Counted from the stretch's first letter, positions 1-11,241 are shown. The stretch is 13,908 nt of DNA from Elusimicrobia bacterium RIFOXYA2_FULL_47_53 (GCA_001800315.1 MGVE01000005.1:1-13908), one strand, 5' to 3'. Notes: generated from the sequence alone by a model not told the origin. Program-made: numbers and translations.

Positions 1-87
1 GGTCAGTGTCGTTTTGCCGTGGTCCACATGGCCTATCGTCCCAATGTTTACATGCGGTTTCGTCCTGTCAAATTTCGATTTAGACAT
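1..87 (-). CDS. tuf: Elongation factor Tu, N-terminal fragment (cut by window edge)
   Basis: EF-Tu is the GTPase that carries aminoacyl-tRNA to the ribosomal A site. Only the first 29 codons are in the window. They translate to a start [20 protein letters not shown], followed by VDHGKTTLT; the GHVDHGKT stretch is the P-loop (G1) of the GTPase domain and is diagnostic for EF-Tu. The ATG lies at 85-87 and is preceded by a strong Shine-Dalgarno, CAGGAGG on the minus strand (94-100), with a 6-base spacer. It is the last visible gene of the str cluster, 62 bases after fusA. The fragment is intact as far as it goes; the rest lies beyond position 1. Confidence 0.95.
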   Translation of the reverse strand, partial: MSKSKFDRTKPHVNIGTIGHVDHGKTTLT

Positions 88-112
88 CTTTTTCCTCCTG
101 CCTTATCGGCGT

Positions 113-129
113 GCCGCCTATCCGGCGGC
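113..129 (-). promoter_or_regulatory. GC-rich hairpin in the fusA-tuf spacer
   Basis: The minus strand reads GCCGCC-GGATA-GGCGGC, a perfect 6-bp stem with a 5-base loop, between the fusA stop and the tuf Shine-Dalgarno. A second small stem, GCC-GATAA-GGC (100-110), follows directly and its last base pair touches the first base of the Shine-Dalgarno at 94-100. No U-tract follows, so it is not an intrinsic terminator. It could be an RNA processing or stability element, or could modulate tuf translation; the role is inference. Confidence 0.4.
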
Positions 130-149
130 TTTGAAATTTTGCTTCAGCT

Positions 150-2228
150 TCAGCTGGAAGCTTTTTCTAAGATCTTCTCCGCTATCTGGCGCGGCACTTC
201 TTCATAGTGTGACGGTTCCATGTTATAGGTTCCGCGGCCCTGCGTCATGGAACGCAGTATTGTCGCGTAGCCGAACATTTCTGAAAGAGGAACCGTTCCT
301 CTTATATATTGAAGTTTATTTTTTGATTCCATATTCTGTATCTTGCCGCGGCGGGCGTTGAGGTCTCCGATAACATCTCCCATGTAATCTTCCGGGGTAA
401 CCGTTTCTATTTTCATGACCGGCTCTAATATTATCGGGTTGGCTTTCTTGGCTCCGTCTTTCAACGCCATGGAAGCGGCAATCTTAAACGCCATTTCCGA
501 TGAGTCAACTTCATGGAAAGAACCGTCTGTCAAAGTCACCTTAAGGTCAACGAGCGTGTAGCCCGCTATCGCTCCGGAGGAGAGGGCTTCTTTAACGCCC
601 TTTTCAACCGCCGGTATATATTCCTTTGGTATGGCTCCGCCGACGATGTCGTTTTCAAACTCAAAACCTTTGCCGGCTTCCAGAGGCTCTATGGTAAGAT
701 ATACATGGCCGTACTGTCCGCGGCCGCCGGTCTGGCGGATATATTTGCCTTCAACTTCAACTTTCTTTTTGATGGTTTCGCGGTAGGCGACCTGCGGCCT
801 GCCTACATTCGCCTGCACATTGAATTCGCGTTTCATGCGGTCAACGATGATATCCAGGTGAAGCTCGCCCATTCCGCCGATGATAGTCTGCGAAGTTTCT
901 TCGTCGGTCCTGACTCTGAATGTCGGATCTTCTTCCGCGAGGCGGCTGAGAGCCACGCCCATCTTCTCTTCGTCAGCTTTTGACTTGGGCTCAATGGCAA
1001 TATGGATAACAGGGTCGGGAAAATTCATTGACTCAAGAACTATCGGATACTCTTCATCGCAAAGGGTGTCGCCGGTTGAGGTGTGTTTTAAACCTACCGC
1101 GGCCGCGATGTCTCCGGCGTAAACGACTTTAACCTCTTCCCTCTGGTTAGCGTGCATGCGAAGAATTCTTGAGAGGCGTTCCCTGGTCCTGCTTCTTGTA
1201 TTGTACACATAAGAACCGCTTTCAATGGTTCCTGAATATACTCTGAAATATGTGAGCTTTCCGACATACGGATCGGTCTGAATTTTAAATGCCAGCGAGC
1301 TGAATTTTTCTTTATCGTCCGCCGCTCTTGTTTCCTCGGCGTTAGTATCCGGGTTTAGGCCCTTAAGAGGAGGAACATCCAGAGGCGAAGGAAGATAATC
1401 GCAAACCGCGTCAAGAAGAGGCTGAACGCCCTTGTTCTTAAACGCCGTTCCGCAGAGCACGGGGACAATCTTTATCGCCAATGTGCCTTTTCTTATCGCT
1501 CTTTTTATCTGAACAGTGGTTGAGGGTTTGCCTTCAAGAAAATTGTGCATTATTTCTTCGTCGCAGTCGGCAAGCGACTCTATCATCATGTCTCTGTATT
1601 TCTGGGCATCGGCTTTGAGGTTTTCGGGGATATCAACGACTTCAAATTTCGCTCCGAGTTCCTCGCCGTGCCATAAATGCGCTTTCATTTCCACTAAATC
1701 AATTATGCCTTCAAATTTTTCCTGCTGTCCGACCGGTATCTGTATAGCCACGGGATTCGCTGCCAGGCGGCTTTTCACGGAATCAATGAGCATATAGAAA
1801 TCCGCGCCCACTTTATCCATTTTGTTTCCGAACACAAGCCTGGGAACGCCGTATCTGTCGGCCTGGCGCCAAACGGTTTCCGACTGAGGCTCCACTCCGT
1901 TGCCGGAATCAAAAACCACAACCGCGCCGTCAAGCACTCTTAAGCTGCGCTCCACTTCTACGGTAAAATCAACATGGCCCGGGGTATCTATGATGTTGAA
2001 CTGGCAATCGCGCCATTTGCAGTAGGTGGCGGCCGAAGTAATGGTTATTCCGCGCTCCTGCTCCTGAGCCATCCAGTCCATGGTGGCGGCGCCTTCGTGC
2101 ACCTCGCCGATCTTGTGGATCCTGCCGGTATAGTAAAGTATTCTTTCGCTGGTAGTCGTTTTGCCCGCGTCTATGTGCGCCACGATGCCAATATTTCTTA
2201 TTTTGTCTAACGGAAACTCTCTAGTCAT
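150..2228 (-). CDS. fusA: Elongation factor G
   Basis: EF-G is the cytoplasmic GTPase that drives translocation of tRNA and mRNA through the ribosome and works with RRF in ribosome recycling. The 692 residues match the family's usual length of about 690-700. The GTPase motifs are all present: P-loop [10 protein letters not shown] (residues 17-26), the switch [11 protein letters not shown] (59-68), DTPGHVDF (81-88), NKMDK (135-139) and GTAFKNKG further on. Domains II to V follow without interruption, including the domain IV segment [20 protein letters not shown] and the C-terminal domain V ending near EKILEKASS. The start is fixed by the conserved [20 protein letters not shown] opening. Its ribosome binding site is weak: only AGAGAG at 2239-2244, 10 bases ahead of the ATG. 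It lies between rpsG and tuf, the classic str order. Confidence 0.98.
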   Translation of the reverse strand: MTREFPLDKIRNIGIVAHIDAGKTTTSERILYYTGRIHKIGEVHEGAATMDWMAQEQERGITITSAATYCKWRDCQFNIIDTPGHVDFTVEVERSLRVLDGAVVVFDSGNGVEPQSETVWRQADRYGVPRLVFGNKMDKVGADFYMLIDSVKSRLAANPVAIQIPVGQQEKFEGIIDLVEMKAHLWHGEELGAKFEVVDIPENLKADAQKYRDMMIESLADCDEEIMHNFLEGKPSTTVQIKRAIRKGTLAIKIVPVLCGTAFKNKGVQPLLDAVCDYLPSPLDVPPLKGLNPDTNAEETRAADDKEKFSSLAFKIQTDPYVGKLTYFRVYSGTIESGSYVYNTRSRTRERLSRILRMHANQREEVKVVYAGDIAAAVGLKHTSTGDTLCDEEYPIVLESMNFPDPVIHIAIEPKSKADEEKMGVALSRLAEEDPTFRVRTDEETSQTIIGGMGELHLDIIVDRMKREFNVQANVGRPQVAYRETIKKKVEVEGKYIRQTGGRGQYGHVYLTIEPLEAGKGFEFENDIVGGAIPKEYIPAVEKGVKEALSSGAIAGYTLVDLKVTLTDGSFHEVDSSEMAFKIAASMALKDGAKKANPIILEPVMKIETVTPEDYMGDVIGDLNARRGKIQNMESKNKLQYIRGTVPLSEMFGYATILRSMTQGRGTYNMEPSHYEEVPRQIAEKILEKASS

Positions 2229-2271
2229 TTTATTATTTCTCTCTTTGTGTTTTTGTTTATTCTTTCATTTC

Positions 2272-2291
2272 AAATCTCAAATTTGAGATTT
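2272..2291. repeat. 20-bp perfect palindrome in the rpsG-fusA spacer (copy 1)
   Basis: The sequence AAATCTCAAATTTGAGATTT is its own reverse complement. The identical 20 bases occur at 3234-3253 in the rpoC-rpsL spacer. As RNA it could form an 8-bp stem with an AATT loop. No U-tract follows on the minus strand, so it is not a clear terminator. It lies 5 bases after the rpsG stop codon. It reads as a dispersed intergenic palindromic repeat. Confidence 0.75.
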
Positions 2292-2296
2292 CGCGG

Positions 2297-2776
2297 CTAC
2301 CAACGGTAATGAGCAAACGCTTTATTGGCCTCAGCCATCTTGTGCGTGTCTTCTCTCTTTTTCATTGAGGCGCCTTCTTTTTTGCTTGAATCCATAAGTT
2401 CCTGGGCGAGCCTTTCGTGCATAGGCTTGCCGGTCTTGGCTCTTGAATTTGTAAGTATCCAGTGTATCGCGAGAGTAGAAGAACGAAGAGGCGGCACTTC
2501 CATGGGAACCTGGTAAGTGGCTCCGCCGACACGCCTGGGCCTGCATTCCACAAGCGGGCGGACATTTTCTATCGCTCTGTTGAAAACAGCGAGCGGCTCT
2601 TCTTTCATCTTTTCCTTTACTATCTCCAGCGCGCTGTAAAATATTTTTTCTGCGATGCTCTTCTTGCCCTGGATATTAAGCCTGTTGATAAAGCGGGCGA
2701 CCAACACTGAATTGTACTTGTAATCCGGAAGCGGCAGTCCTCTTCTTTCTCTTGGTTTTAGTGCTTTACGCGGCAT
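2297..2776 (-). CDS. rpsG: 30S ribosomal protein S7
   Basis: S7 is a primary assembly protein of the 30S head; it binds the 3' major domain of 16S rRNA and contacts the E-site tRNA. The product has 159 residues, against a usual length of about 156. Family signatures seen are the N-terminal [44 protein letters not shown], the beta-hairpin segment [19 protein letters not shown] and the C-terminal [22 protein letters not shown]. The start at 2774-2776 has a good Shine-Dalgarno, AGAGGA (785-790 in the 2700s), with an 8-base spacer. It is 48 bases after rpsL. In the classic str operon S7 represses its own translation; no matching operator structure was identified in the rpsL-rpsG gap here. Confidence 0.97.
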   Translation of the reverse strand: MPRKALKPRERRGLPLPDYKYNSVLVARFINRLNIQGKKSIAEKIFYSALEIVKEKMKEEPLAVFNRAIENVRPLVECRPRRVGGATYQVPMEVPPLRSSTLAIHWILTNSRAKTGKPMHERLAQELMDSSKKEGASMKKREDTHKMAEANKAFAHYRW

Positions 2777-2824
2777 ACTTTAGTTCCTCTTGTTTTATTT
2801 ATATGTTTTGAGTCTGTTAACTTT

Positions 2825-3214
2825 TTATTTCGCGGCTGCTGCGGCTTTCGGCTTCTTTGCTCCGTATTTGCTTCTTCCCTGCCTGCGGCCGTCAACTCCG
2901 GTAGCGTCAAGAGTTCCGCGGATAATGTGATAACGCACGCCGGGCAGATCTTTCACGCGGCCGCCGCGGATCATGACTATTGAATGCTCCTGGAGGTTAT
3001 GTCCCACGCCCGGAATGTAAGCCGTGACTTCATAATTTGAAGAGAGCTTGACCCTGGCGACTTTTCTTAAAGCTGAATTCGGCTTTTTCGGGGTTGTGGT
3101 ATAAACCCTTGTGCAAACTCCGCGCCTCTGAGGGCATTCTTTTAACGCCGGGGATTTAGTTTTTCTGATGCTTTGCTGCCTACCATGAGCGATCAACTGG
3201 TTAATTGTTGGCAT
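2825..3214 (-). CDS. rpsL: 30S ribosomal protein S12
   Basis: S12 sits at the 30S decoding centre and controls accuracy; it is the classical streptomycin target. The product has 129 residues, slightly longer than the usual 124 or so because of an Ala/Lys-rich tail ([12 protein letters not shown]). The core is highly conserved: [26 protein letters not shown] and [26 protein letters not shown]. Lys43 and Lys88 (counting Met1), where streptomycin-resistance changes usually occur, are wild type, and Asp89, the site methylthiolated in many bacteria, is present. The ATG at 3212-3214 follows GAGGA (3219-3223) with a short 4-base spacer. It directly follows rpoC, so the str genes are appended to rpoBC. 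Confidence 0.97.
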   Translation of the reverse strand: MPTINQLIAHGRQQSIRKTKSPALKECPQRRGVCTRVYTTTPKKPNSALRKVARVKLSSNYEVTAYIPGVGHNLQEHSIVMIRGGRVKDLPGVRYHIIRGTLDATGVDGRRQGRSKYGAKKPKAAAAAK

Positions 3215-3233
3215 TTAGTCCTCACTCTGTTCA

Positions 3234-3253
3234 AAATCTCAAATTTGAGATTT
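3234..3253. repeat. 20-bp perfect palindrome in the rpoC-rpsL spacer (copy 2)
   Basis: This is a second exact copy of AAATCTCAAATTTGAGATTT (see 2272-2291), in the 53-base gap between the rpoC stop and the rpsL ATG. The flanks differ apart from a few A/T bases, so the conserved unit is about the palindrome itself. On the minus strand TTTT overlaps its end; a weak termination effect cannot be excluded, but the stem is AT-rich. Confidence 0.75.
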
Positions 3254-3267
3254 CAAATAGATTGTTA

Positions 3268-6200
3268 TTATTTATTTAGGCCCGTTCCAGCCGGAATCAG
3301 GTGACCTATGGAAACATTCTCTTTTAGTCCCCTCAGATAATCTATCTGGCCGGACACAGCAGCTTCCGTAAGGACTCTCGTCGTTTCCTGGAAGGAAGCG
3401 GCCGATATGAACGAGTCGCTTGACAGAGAAGCTTTGGTAATACCGAGCAGTATCGGCTGAGCCACCGGCGCTGTTCCGCCTTTCTTGGCTATGGCGCGTT
3501 TCTCGGCTTCAAAACGGTATTTTGAAATTATTTCGCCGCTCAAAAACGAGCTGTCGCCGGCCAAAGTTATGCGCACATTTGAAAGCATCTGGCGCACTAT
3601 AATTTCAATATGTTTGTCATTAATGGTAACACCCTGCAGCCTGTAAACCTGCTGGATCTCGTTTACAAGATGCTCCTGCACTTCCTTGGGGCCCTTGACC
3701 TTAAGGATGTCGTGAGGGTTGACGGCTCCGTCGGACAACGGCTCGCCGACTCCCACCCTGTCGCCCTCGTAAACCACGAGGTGGCGTCCCGCGGGTATGC
3801 TATATTCTCTTTCCATCTTGGTCTCTTCATTTATTACGACCACCTTGAAACTGCCCTTGGCGGTCGGCTCGCCGAGATGCACGAGCCCGTCTATTTCAGA
3901 AACAACGGCGGCATTTTTCGGCCTGCGCCCTTCAAAAAGCTCGGCGACTCTGGGAAGACCGCCGGTGATATCCTTTGTCTTGGTGACTTCCTGAGGAATT
4001 TTAGCCAGCACATCGCCGGCCTTGATAGCCTCGCCGTCTTCAACCACAAGGTTGGTATCAATCGGGAGCGGATATTCCGAAACATGCTTGCCGTCTTTTT
4101 TGACTACGATTCTGGGGCGGAGCCTTTCGGTCGGATGCTCAATAATTACCCTTTCAATCTGTCCGGTAATTTTGGATTTTTCTTTATGAAGGGTCACGCC
4201 CTCTTTAACATCTTTAAGTTCTATTTTGCCGTCAAATTCCGAGATAATGGGCTTAGAATGCGGATCCCATTCTGCGAGCAATTCGCTTTTGGCGACTTTC
4301 TTGCCGGCGGCAACTTTTATTCTGGCTCCGTAGGGAAGCTGGTAAGTCTCCCTGCGGTGGTTAGGAGTTTCGGAAAGGATCAGCTCGGCGTTTCTGCTGA
4401 CGACTATAAGCTGATTGTCTTTATTCTTAATGGTTCTCATGTTGTGATATTCAACAACACCGTCCTGATCGGCATGCACTTCCGAACGCTTAACGACGCG
4501 GCTCGCGGTACCGCCGATATGGAATGTTCTCAGGGTCAGCTGGGTACCCGGTTCGCCGATGGACTGCGCGGCAATAATACCCACGGCATCTCCGACTTCG
4601 GCTATGCGGCCGGTCGCGGGATGAACACCGTAACATTTAGCGCATACGCCTCTCTCGGCTTCGCAGGTCAGCACGCTTCTGATACCTATTCTTTCAATTC
4701 CGGCCAAAACCATCTTCTTGGCCATCTCAACGGTAATTATTTCGCCTCTTTTTACTATGACTTCTTCTTTAAGCTCACCGTCTTTATCGGGTATAATGCC
4801 TATGATATTATCAAGGGAAACGCGTCCGTAGATGCGCTCTTCCATTTTTTCAATTACTTCATCTCCGCTCTGCAGGGTTCCAACACGGACGCCGTTGATT
4901 GTTTTGCAATCCTCAATGGTTACAACCATGTCATGGCCTACATCAACAAGGCGGCGGGTCAGGTATCCGGCGTCGGCGGTTTTAAGAGCCGTATCGGCAA
5001 GACCTTTGCGTCCGCCGTGAGTGGATATAAAGTACTCAAGCACCGTGAGGCCTTCGCGGAAATTTGAGATAACCGGCGACTCAATGATTTCACCGACTCC
5101 GCCCGTCAGCTTCTTCTGGGGTTTGGCCATAAGACCGCGCATGCCGGCCAGCTGCCTGACCTGCTGGCGCGAACCTCTCGCGCCCGAGTCGGCCATGAGG
5201 AAGATGGAATTGAAACGAGAAGTGCCTTCTTTGTAAGCCACGAACTCGTCTTTCTTCATCTCGTCAAACATTATGTCGGCAACTTTATCGGTGACATGGG
5301 TCCAGATATCTATAACTTTGTTATAACGCTCGCTCTCGGTGATAAGGCCCTGCTTAGCCTGTTTTTCAATTTCCTTTATCTGAACCTGAGCGTCTTTAAC
5401 CATCTTAATTTTCATTGGCGGAATTTTCATGGCGTCTATGGAAATAGAAACGCCGGCCAGCGTCGCGAACTTGTAGCCGAGCATCTTAACTTCGTCAAGA
5501 AGCTGAACCGTGCGCGTATGGCCGATTTCCTTAAAGCATCTCTCTACCAGCTCGGCAAGCTCGCGCTTTCCGACGGTTTTGTTCACATAGCCGAGTTCCT
5601 GCGGTATTACTTCATTGAATATTATTCTTCCTACGGTCGTGTAGTCTTTCCACTTTGTGGCGTCGCCAAGCTCCGCGTCTTTAAGGTGGTCTTCGCGGAA
5701 TTTGTTTCTGCCGAGCACTTTTATTCTGGCGTGCAGGTCAACCTTGCCGCACTGGTAAGCGGTTATGACATCCTGGCTGGAAGAAAATGTTTTTCCCTGT
5801 CCGGCAACGCCTATTTTTTCTTTTGTGAGATAGCAGCTGCCAAGCACTATATCCTGGCTGGGCGTTGCTATCGGACGGCCGGAAGCAGGAGAGAGAATAT
5901 TGTTCGTGGACATCATAAGAACTCTCGCCTCAAGCTGGGCCTCGGTGGAAATGGGAATATGAACGGCCATCTGGTCGCCGTCAAAGTCAGCGTTGAAAGC
6001 CGCGCAGGTCAGCGGATGCAGCTGAATTGATTTGCCTTCTATGAGCACCGGCTCAAAAGCCTGGATGCCGAGCCTGTGAAGCGTGGGCGCGCGGTTAAGC
6101 ATCACCGGGTGGTGCTTGGTAACTCTTTCAAGTATATTCCATACGCCGGAGGATCCGCGTTCAAGCATTTTTCTGGCGGCCTTAAGCGTAACTTTTTCTT

Positions 6201-7398
6201 CTTTTATAAGTTCACGGATAATAAACGGTTTGAAAAGCTCAAGCGCCATGTCCTTGGGCAAACCGCACTGATGCAGTTTGAGGTTGGGGCCTACGACTAT
6301 AACGCTGCGGCCCGAATAATCCACGCGCTTACCGAGTAAATTCTGACGGAAACGGCCCTGCTTGCCTTTCAGGGTGTCTGAAAGAGACTTAAGCGGCCTG
6401 TTCGCCGCGCCTGTAACCGGCCTGGAACGCGACTCGTTGTCTATAAGAGCGTCAACGGCTTCCTGAAGCAGCCTTTTCTCGTTGTTTATCATTACGGCCG
6501 GCGCCTTAAGCTGTTCAATGTGGCGGAGCCTGTTGTTGCGGTTGATTATTCTTCTGTAAAGATCGTTGAGATCAGAGGTGGCGAAACGGCCGCCCTCAAG
6601 AGCGACCAACGGCCTTAAGTCGGGCGGAATAACCGGCAGGACGCTTAATATCATCCACTCGGGCCTTGTGTTGGAGTTCATGAAACCTTCCATGACTCTG
6701 AGCCTGCGGATAAGCCTGGCTCGCTCGGCGTCTGATTTTGTTTTCTTTATTTCGTCATGAAGTTTTTTGCACTCGGGGGCCAGCTCTATTCCTTCAAGCA
6801 GTTTTCTAATGGCTCCGGCGCCTATATCAACTTTCAGCTTATCCTTGAATTCCTGGCGGTATTTCTGGAACTCTTCTTCCGTTATGAGCTGGGTTGACCT
6901 TAACACAACCTTGCCCGTTGAATCTTTCAGATCCTCAAGCACAAGGTAGCGGGTATAATAGATTACTCTTTCAAGATCCGACATCTTCATGTTAAGAATG
7001 ATGCCTATTCTTGAAGGCGGCTTTCTCAGAAACCACAGATGAGCAACCGGCACGGCAAGCTCTATATGGCCGAAACGCTCTCTTCTGACTTTGGCTTCGG
7101 TTACTTCAACTCCGCAGCGGTCGCAGATCTGGCCTTTGTGTTTAATATATTTGTATTTTCCGCAATGGCATTCCCAGTCCTTGGTCGGGCCGAAAATCCT
7201 GTCGCAGAAAAGGCCGTCGCGCTCCGGCTTGAAGGTGCGGTAATTTATGGTTTCGGGTTTTTTAACTTCGCCGAAAGACCATGAACGGATCTGATCCGGG
7301 CTCGCCACGGTGAGCTTGATAGCCTCAAAATCCGTGAAGTTCAGATTAGACACATTCTTCTTTTTGCTGCCTGGTACTGAAAAAGTTAATTTTGCCAT
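3268..7398 (-). CDS. rpoC: DNA-directed RNA polymerase subunit beta'
   Basis: RpoC is the largest catalytic subunit of RNA polymerase. It has 1376 residues, close to the 1407 of E. coli. The N-terminal zinc site is intact (C77, C79, C92, C95, in CHCGKYK and CDRCGVEV). The catalytic Mg-binding motif [12 protein letters not shown] is at 469-480, with the three aspartates at 471, 473 and 475. The bridge helix (about 782-818, [15 protein letters not shown]), the second zinc site (C831, C912, C919, C922) and the trigger loop (about 940-965, [21 protein letters not shown]) follow in order. The C-terminus carries the conserved [28 protein letters not shown] region. The ATG lies 17 bases after the rpoB stop, with GAGG at 7403-7406 and a tight 4-base spacer, so the two genes are co-transcribed and probably translationally linked. 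Confidence 0.98.
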   Translation of the reverse strand: MAKLTFSVPGSKKKNVSNLNFTDFEAIKLTVASPDQIRSWSFGEVKKPETINYRTFKPERDGLFCDRIFGPTKDWECHCGKYKYIKHKGQICDRCGVEVTEAKVRRERFGHIELAVPVAHLWFLRKPPSRIGIILNMKMSDLERVIYYTRYLVLEDLKDSTGKVVLRSTQLITEEEFQKYRQEFKDKLKVDIGAGAIRKLLEGIELAPECKKLHDEIKKTKSDAERARLIRRLRVMEGFMNSNTRPEWMILSVLPVIPPDLRPLVALEGGRFATSDLNDLYRRIINRNNRLRHIEQLKAPAVMINNEKRLLQEAVDALIDNESRSRPVTGAANRPLKSLSDTLKGKQGRFRQNLLGKRVDYSGRSVIVVGPNLKLHQCGLPKDMALELFKPFIIRELIKEEKVTLKAARKMLERGSSGVWNILERVTKHHPVMLNRAPTLHRLGIQAFEPVLIEGKSIQLHPLTCAAFNADFDGDQMAVHIPISTEAQLEARVLMMSTNNILSPASGRPIATPSQDIVLGSCYLTKEKIGVAGQGKTFSSSQDVITAYQCGKVDLHARIKVLGRNKFREDHLKDAELGDATKWKDYTTVGRIIFNEVIPQELGYVNKTVGKRELAELVERCFKEIGHTRTVQLLDEVKMLGYKFATLAGVSISIDAMKIPPMKIKMVKDAQVQIKEIEKQAKQGLITESERYNKVIDIWTHVTDKVADIMFDEMKKDEFVAYKEGTSRFNSIFLMADSGARGSRQQVRQLAGMRGLMAKPQKKLTGGVGEIIESPVISNFREGLTVLEYFISTHGGRKGLADTALKTADAGYLTRRLVDVGHDMVVTIEDCKTINGVRVGTLQSGDEVIEKMEERIYGRVSLDNIIGIIPDKDGELKEEVIVKRGEIITVEMAKKMVLAGIERIGIRSVLTCEAERGVCAKCYGVHPATGRIAEVGDAVGIIAAQSIGEPGTQLTLRTFHIGGTASRVVKRSEVHADQDGVVEYHNMRTIKNKDNQLIVVSRNAELILSETPNHRRETYQLPYGARIKVAAGKKVAKSELLAEWDPHSKPIISEFDGKIELKDVKEGVTLHKEKSKITGQIERVIIEHPTERLRPRIVVKKDGKHVSEYPLPIDTNLVVEDGEAIKAGDVLAKIPQEVTKTKDITGGLPRVAELFEGRRPKNAAVVSEIDGLVHLGEPTAKGSFKVVVINEETKMEREYSIPAGRHLVVYEGDRVGVGEPLSDGAVNPHDILKVKGPKEVQEHLVNEIQQVYRLQGVTINDKHIEIIVRQMLSNVRITLAGDSSFLSGEIISKYRFEAEKRAIAKKGGTAPVAQPILLGITKASLSSDSFISAASFQETTRVLTEAAVSGQIDYLRGLKENVSIGHLIPAGTGLNK

Positions 7399-7415
7399 AT
7401 TACCTCAAAAGGTTT

Positions 7416-10400
7416 CTATTTGTCCGCTGTTACTTTCTTTTCTTTATCTTTGCTCTTTTCCGCTTTATCGCCTTTGGCGTGAAGCAGTTCAACATTAAGG
7501 CCAAGCCCCCTGAGTTCGTTGGTCAGCACCTTGAACGATTCCGGTATGCCCGGCTCAGGTATAACTTCGCCCTTGATTATAGCGTCGTACATTTTTATGC
7601 GCCCGGTAACATCGTCCGACTTGACCGTCAGGAATTCCTGGAGCACATGCGCCGCGCCGTAGCCTTCTATGGCCCAGACTTCCATTTCTCCGAACCTCTG
7701 TCCGCCGAACTGGGCTTTTCCGCCGAGAGGCTGACGGGTTATCAGGGAGTACGGGCCTGTGGAACGGGCGTGTATTTTATCTTCAACAAGATGTATCAGT
7801 TTAAGAACATACATGACGCCGATGGTAACCTTTTCAAGGAAAGGCTGTCCTGTGCGGCCGTCAAAAAGCCTTATGCGGCAGTCATCGGTCAGGAGATAGT
7901 CTTCCTCGTATTTCGCCAGGAAATCCTCCAGCTCTTTGCCCTTCATGCCGCGCTTTACCAGCTCATGCTTTTTTTCGTCAAGGAGCTTGGCTTTGGCTTT
8001 CTGAATATACTCTTTGATCTGCTCTTCTTTGGCGCCGTCAAAAACCGGAGTTACCATCTGCACATTAAGGACGCTGGCGGCCCAGCCGAGCATGGACTCA
8101 AGAAGCTGGCCCACATTCATACGGGACGGTATGGAAAGCGGGGAGAGAACCGCGTCAACCGGCGTGCCATCAGGCATATACGGCATATCCTCAACGGGCA
8201 TTATGCGGGCAACGATACCTTTGTTGCCGTGGCGTCCCGCGAGTTTATCTCCGACCTGAACCTTCGTTTTGCTGGCTATATAAACTTTAACGACTTTGTT
8301 TACGGAAACCGTGAGCTCGTCGCCCTTCTTGGCGCGTTCTTTCTCTTTGGCTCTTTCGGCTTTAACCATCTCTTCTTTTTTCTCGTAAAGAGCTTCTATT
8401 TTCGTTTTCTCGGCGCCTTTTGCTTTGGCGAGCTGCTCTTTCCTGTCTCTCTTAAGCTTATCCAGCAGGTCGGAATACATCTGGTCCATGTCTTCCTGCC
8501 GTTTCTTTATTTCTTTATCGGTTAATTTCTCGCGCCTGACGAAAGTGCGCACGCCGATAACTCTTCCGGAAGTTCCGGGAGGGACTCTAAGGGAAGCGTC
8601 CTGCACATCTTCGGCTTTCTTTCCGAAAAGGACTCTTAAGAGCCTTTCTTCGGGCGTTGACTGCTGCTCGCCTTTCGGGGCTGTTTTTCCGACGAGTATG
8701 TCGCCGCGCTGAACCATAGCGCCGATCCTGATAATGCCTTCTTCGTCAAGGTTTAAAAGGTCATCCGCGCCCACATTGGGAATATCGCGGGTGATTTCTT
8801 CCGGCCTGCCTTTGGCTTCGCGGGACTCTGTCTGGAACTCCCTGACATGAATTGAGGTGAACATATCCTCTTTGAGAAGCCTTTCCGAAAGGAGTATGGC
8901 GTCTTCAAAGTTATATCCGTCCCAGGGCATGAAAGCGATAAGTATGTTGTGTCCGAGCGCCAGCTGGCCGCCGGAGGTGCAGGGGCCGTCGGCAATGACA
9001 TCGCCCTTTTTGACCTTCTGGCCTTTGGAGACGATGGGAACCTGGTTAATGCAGGTATCCTGATTTGAACGGACATATTTTTTTAAGCGGTAAACATCTA
9101 TGTGGGGCTTGCCTTCGTCTGACCAGACGCAGATTTCGTCGGCGGAAACGCTCATTACTTCTCCGGAGCGTTTCGCGAGGATAACAACGCCTGAGTCTTT
9201 CGCGACTTTTTCCTCAATACCGGTGGAAACAAGCGGCGGTTCGGCGCGAAGCACGGGAACGGCCTGGCGCTGCATGTTTGAACCCATGAGAGCTCTGTTG
9301 GCGTCGTCGTGCTCAAGGAAAGGTATTAAAGCCGCCGAGATTGATATAACCTGCATGGGCGAAATGTCCATATAGTTAATCTTTGAGGGATCAACCAGAG
9401 GGAAGTCGCCTTTGTAACGGCAGGCCACAAGGTCGCTGGTGAAACGCCCGCCGGCGTCTATCGCGGAGTTTGCCTGAGCGATTATGTTCTCGTCTTCTTT
9501 GTCGGCTGTAAGATATTTGATTTCGTTTGTAACTCTGCCTTTTTCAACTTTGCGGTACGGCGACTCTATCAAGCCGTAGGAGTTGACTCTCGCGTAAGTG
9601 GCCAGAGAGGTTATAAGTCCGATGTTCGGGCCTTCCGGCGTTTCAATGGGGCATATGCGTCCGTAATGGGTATGATGGACATCGCGGACTTCAAAACCCG
9701 CGCGTTTACGGTTCAAGCCTCCCGGCCCGAGCGCGCTTAAACGCCTTTTGTGCGTAAGCTCGGCGAGCGGGTTGGTCTGATCCATGAACTGGGAAAGCTG
9801 GGAAGTTCCGAAGAACTTTCTTATCTGAGACACGAAAGGTGTAATATTGATGAGGCCTCGGGGAGTAACCGTGGATTTGTCCTGCATGTTCATGTGCTCG
9901 CGGACAAGCCTTGCCATCTGCACAAGGCCGATGCGCACCTGATTCTCCAAAAGCTCGCCCACGGAACGGACGCGCCTGTTACCGAGATGGTCTATATCGT
10001 CAACCTGTATTTTAATTGATTTGTCGCCTGACTTATATTCCGACGCGCCGTTGTAAAGCTTGAGCAGGTAGCGGAGCGTGGCCACGACATCCTCTTTGGT
10101 GAGGGTGCGTTTATGGTCGGAAGGCATGTTGAAATCAAACTTCTTTTCCTTCATAAGGTCGGTCATTACCGGGCCGAGCTTTTTGAATATCTTATACCTG
10201 CCGACAAGGCTCAGGTCATAGCGCCTGGTGGACTTGAAAAGCAGTTCGTCTAAGAATCCGGCGGCTCTTTCCTGAATAATGAATTCCTGAGTTTTGAGTA
10301 TCTTGTATATAAGGCTTATGGCTTCTTTTTTGGTTTTTACGGGATCTTTCTTAAGCGTCAGAAGCATTGACGGGTCGCGGTGTATGACGAAGGATTTGAT

Positions 10401-11213
10401 TTTCTTCTCTTTGAGCTTGGGAATGAAATCGTCCTTAATGTCCTTGCCGGCTTCAAAAATAACCTCACCGCTGGACTTGTCAACAATATCCTGGGCGAGG
10501 TAACGGCCGGTTATCGGCTCGGCAGGCAGTTCGTCCACGGACACTTCCTCGTTATCCTGGAAAAGCTCAAGGATTTCGTTGTCGGCTTCAATACCGAGGG
10601 CTCTTAAGAATGTGGTCGCGAGAATTTTTCTTTTACGGTCAATGCGGACATAGATAAGGCTGTTCTGGTCAAACTCAAACTCAACCCAGGCGCCGCGGTA
10701 AGGAATTATGCGGGCAAAATAAATGGGCTTACCGTAAGCGGTAACCCTTTTTTCTTCGTCTTCTTCAAATATAACTCCGGGAGAACGGTGTATCTGGCTG
10801 ACTACGACTCTCTCGGCGCCGTTAATGATAAATGTCGCCGTTTTCGTCATAAGAGGAATATCGCCGAAATACACTTCCTGCTCGGCCAATTCCTTCTCTT
10901 TTCCGTTTTCCTGTTTCTGGATAAGGCGCAAAAGAACTTTCAGAGGCGCGGAATAATTCGCGTCTCTGGCAATTGACTCGCCCACGGAATATTTAGGGTC
11001 TCCGAGTGTATAGGAGACAAATTCCATGGTGAGGCTTCCGTCGGAATTAGTCAGGGGGAATACATCTCTGAACGCGCCCTGAAGGCCGTGAGGCTTTCTT
11101 TTTTCCGAGGGAACATCCTGCTGCAGAAACTCAGCAAAAGACTCGCTCTGCATTTCTAACAGAAGTGGCGGCTCCGTTATGGGAGCTATGCGGCCGAAGT
11201 TAACTTTTTTCAT
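7416..11213 (-). CDS. rpoB: DNA-directed RNA polymerase subunit beta
   Basis: RpoB is the second catalytic subunit of RNA polymerase and the rifampicin target. It has 1265 residues. The opening [19 protein letters not shown] supports the ATG at 11211-11213. The rifampicin cluster is at residues 467-498 (9735-9815 holds its main part); the key residues Gln475, Asp478, His488, Arg491 and Ser493 are of the sensitive type, with Ala484 where E. coli has Ser522. Active-site lysines lie in [12 protein letters not shown] (K989, K998). Residues about 896-966 form a Lys/Glu-rich, probably coiled-coil insert, and the last 20 or so residues are a Lys-rich tail. No Shine-Dalgarno is visible: the leader is A-rich (TATTAAAAAAACT before ATG). 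The gene has its own promoter at 11242-11270 and is followed directly by rpoC. Confidence 0.98.
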   Translation of the reverse strand: MKKVNFGRIAPITEPPLLLEMQSESFAEFLQQDVPSEKRKPHGLQGAFRDVFPLTNSDGSLTMEFVSYTLGDPKYSVGESIARDANYSAPLKVLLRLIQKQENGKEKELAEQEVYFGDIPLMTKTATFIINGAERVVVSQIHRSPGVIFEEDEEKRVTAYGKPIYFARIIPYRGAWVEFEFDQNSLIYVRIDRKRKILATTFLRALGIEADNEILELFQDNEEVSVDELPAEPITGRYLAQDIVDKSSGEVIFEAGKDIKDDFIPKLKEKKIKSFVIHRDPSMLLTLKKDPVKTKKEAISLIYKILKTQEFIIQERAAGFLDELLFKSTRRYDLSLVGRYKIFKKLGPVMTDLMKEKKFDFNMPSDHKRTLTKEDVVATLRYLLKLYNGASEYKSGDKSIKIQVDDIDHLGNRRVRSVGELLENQVRIGLVQMARLVREHMNMQDKSTVTPRGLINITPFVSQIRKFFGTSQLSQFMDQTNPLAELTHKRRLSALGPGGLNRKRAGFEVRDVHHTHYGRICPIETPEGPNIGLITSLATYARVNSYGLIESPYRKVEKGRVTNEIKYLTADKEDENIIAQANSAIDAGGRFTSDLVACRYKGDFPLVDPSKINYMDISPMQVISISAALIPFLEHDDANRALMGSNMQRQAVPVLRAEPPLVSTGIEEKVAKDSGVVILAKRSGEVMSVSADEICVWSDEGKPHIDVYRLKKYVRSNQDTCINQVPIVSKGQKVKKGDVIADGPCTSGGQLALGHNILIAFMPWDGYNFEDAILLSERLLKEDMFTSIHVREFQTESREAKGRPEEITRDIPNVGADDLLNLDEEGIIRIGAMVQRGDILVGKTAPKGEQQSTPEERLLRVLFGKKAEDVQDASLRVPPGTSGRVIGVRTFVRREKLTDKEIKKRQEDMDQMYSDLLDKLKRDRKEQLAKAKGAEKTKIEALYEKKEEMVKAERAKEKERAKKGDELTVSVNKVVKVYIASKTKVQVGDKLAGRHGNKGIVARIMPVEDMPYMPDGTPVDAVLSPLSIPSRMNVGQLLESMLGWAASVLNVQMVTPVFDGAKEEQIKEYIQKAKAKLLDEKKHELVKRGMKGKELEDFLAKYEEDYLLTDDCRIRLFDGRTGQPFLEKVTIGVMYVLKLIHLVEDKIHARSTGPYSLITRQPLGGKAQFGGQRFGEMEVWAIEGYGAAHVLQEFLTVKSDDVTGRIKMYDAIIKGEVIPEPGIPESFKVLTNELRGLGLNVELLHAKGDKAEKSKDKEKKVTADK

Positions 11214-11241
11214 AGTTTTTTTAATAGGAACAAGAAACGAT

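Noticed and set aside
146-162. Hairpin AGCTTC/GAAGCT over the fusA stop codon
   Set aside because: A 6-bp stem inside a run of repeated AGCTTC-like coding triplets; likely chance, with no U-tract.
2272-2291. Palindrome as an rpsG terminator
   Set aside because: The stem is AT-rich and no U-run follows on the minus strand; the exact second copy elsewhere fits a repeat better.
3610-5067. 485-codon open frame on the plus strand
   Set aside because: It is wholly antisense to rpoC, has no recognisable motifs, and results from the codon bias of the real gene; rpoC carries all catalytic motifs in this stretch.
5296-6030. 244-codon open frame on the plus strand
   Set aside because: It is antisense to the rpoC region that includes the NADFDGD active site; a shadow frame.
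7392-8525. 377-codon open frame on the plus strand
   Set aside because: It is antisense to the 3' part of rpoB, which is conserved there; no ribosome binding site or family likeness was seen.
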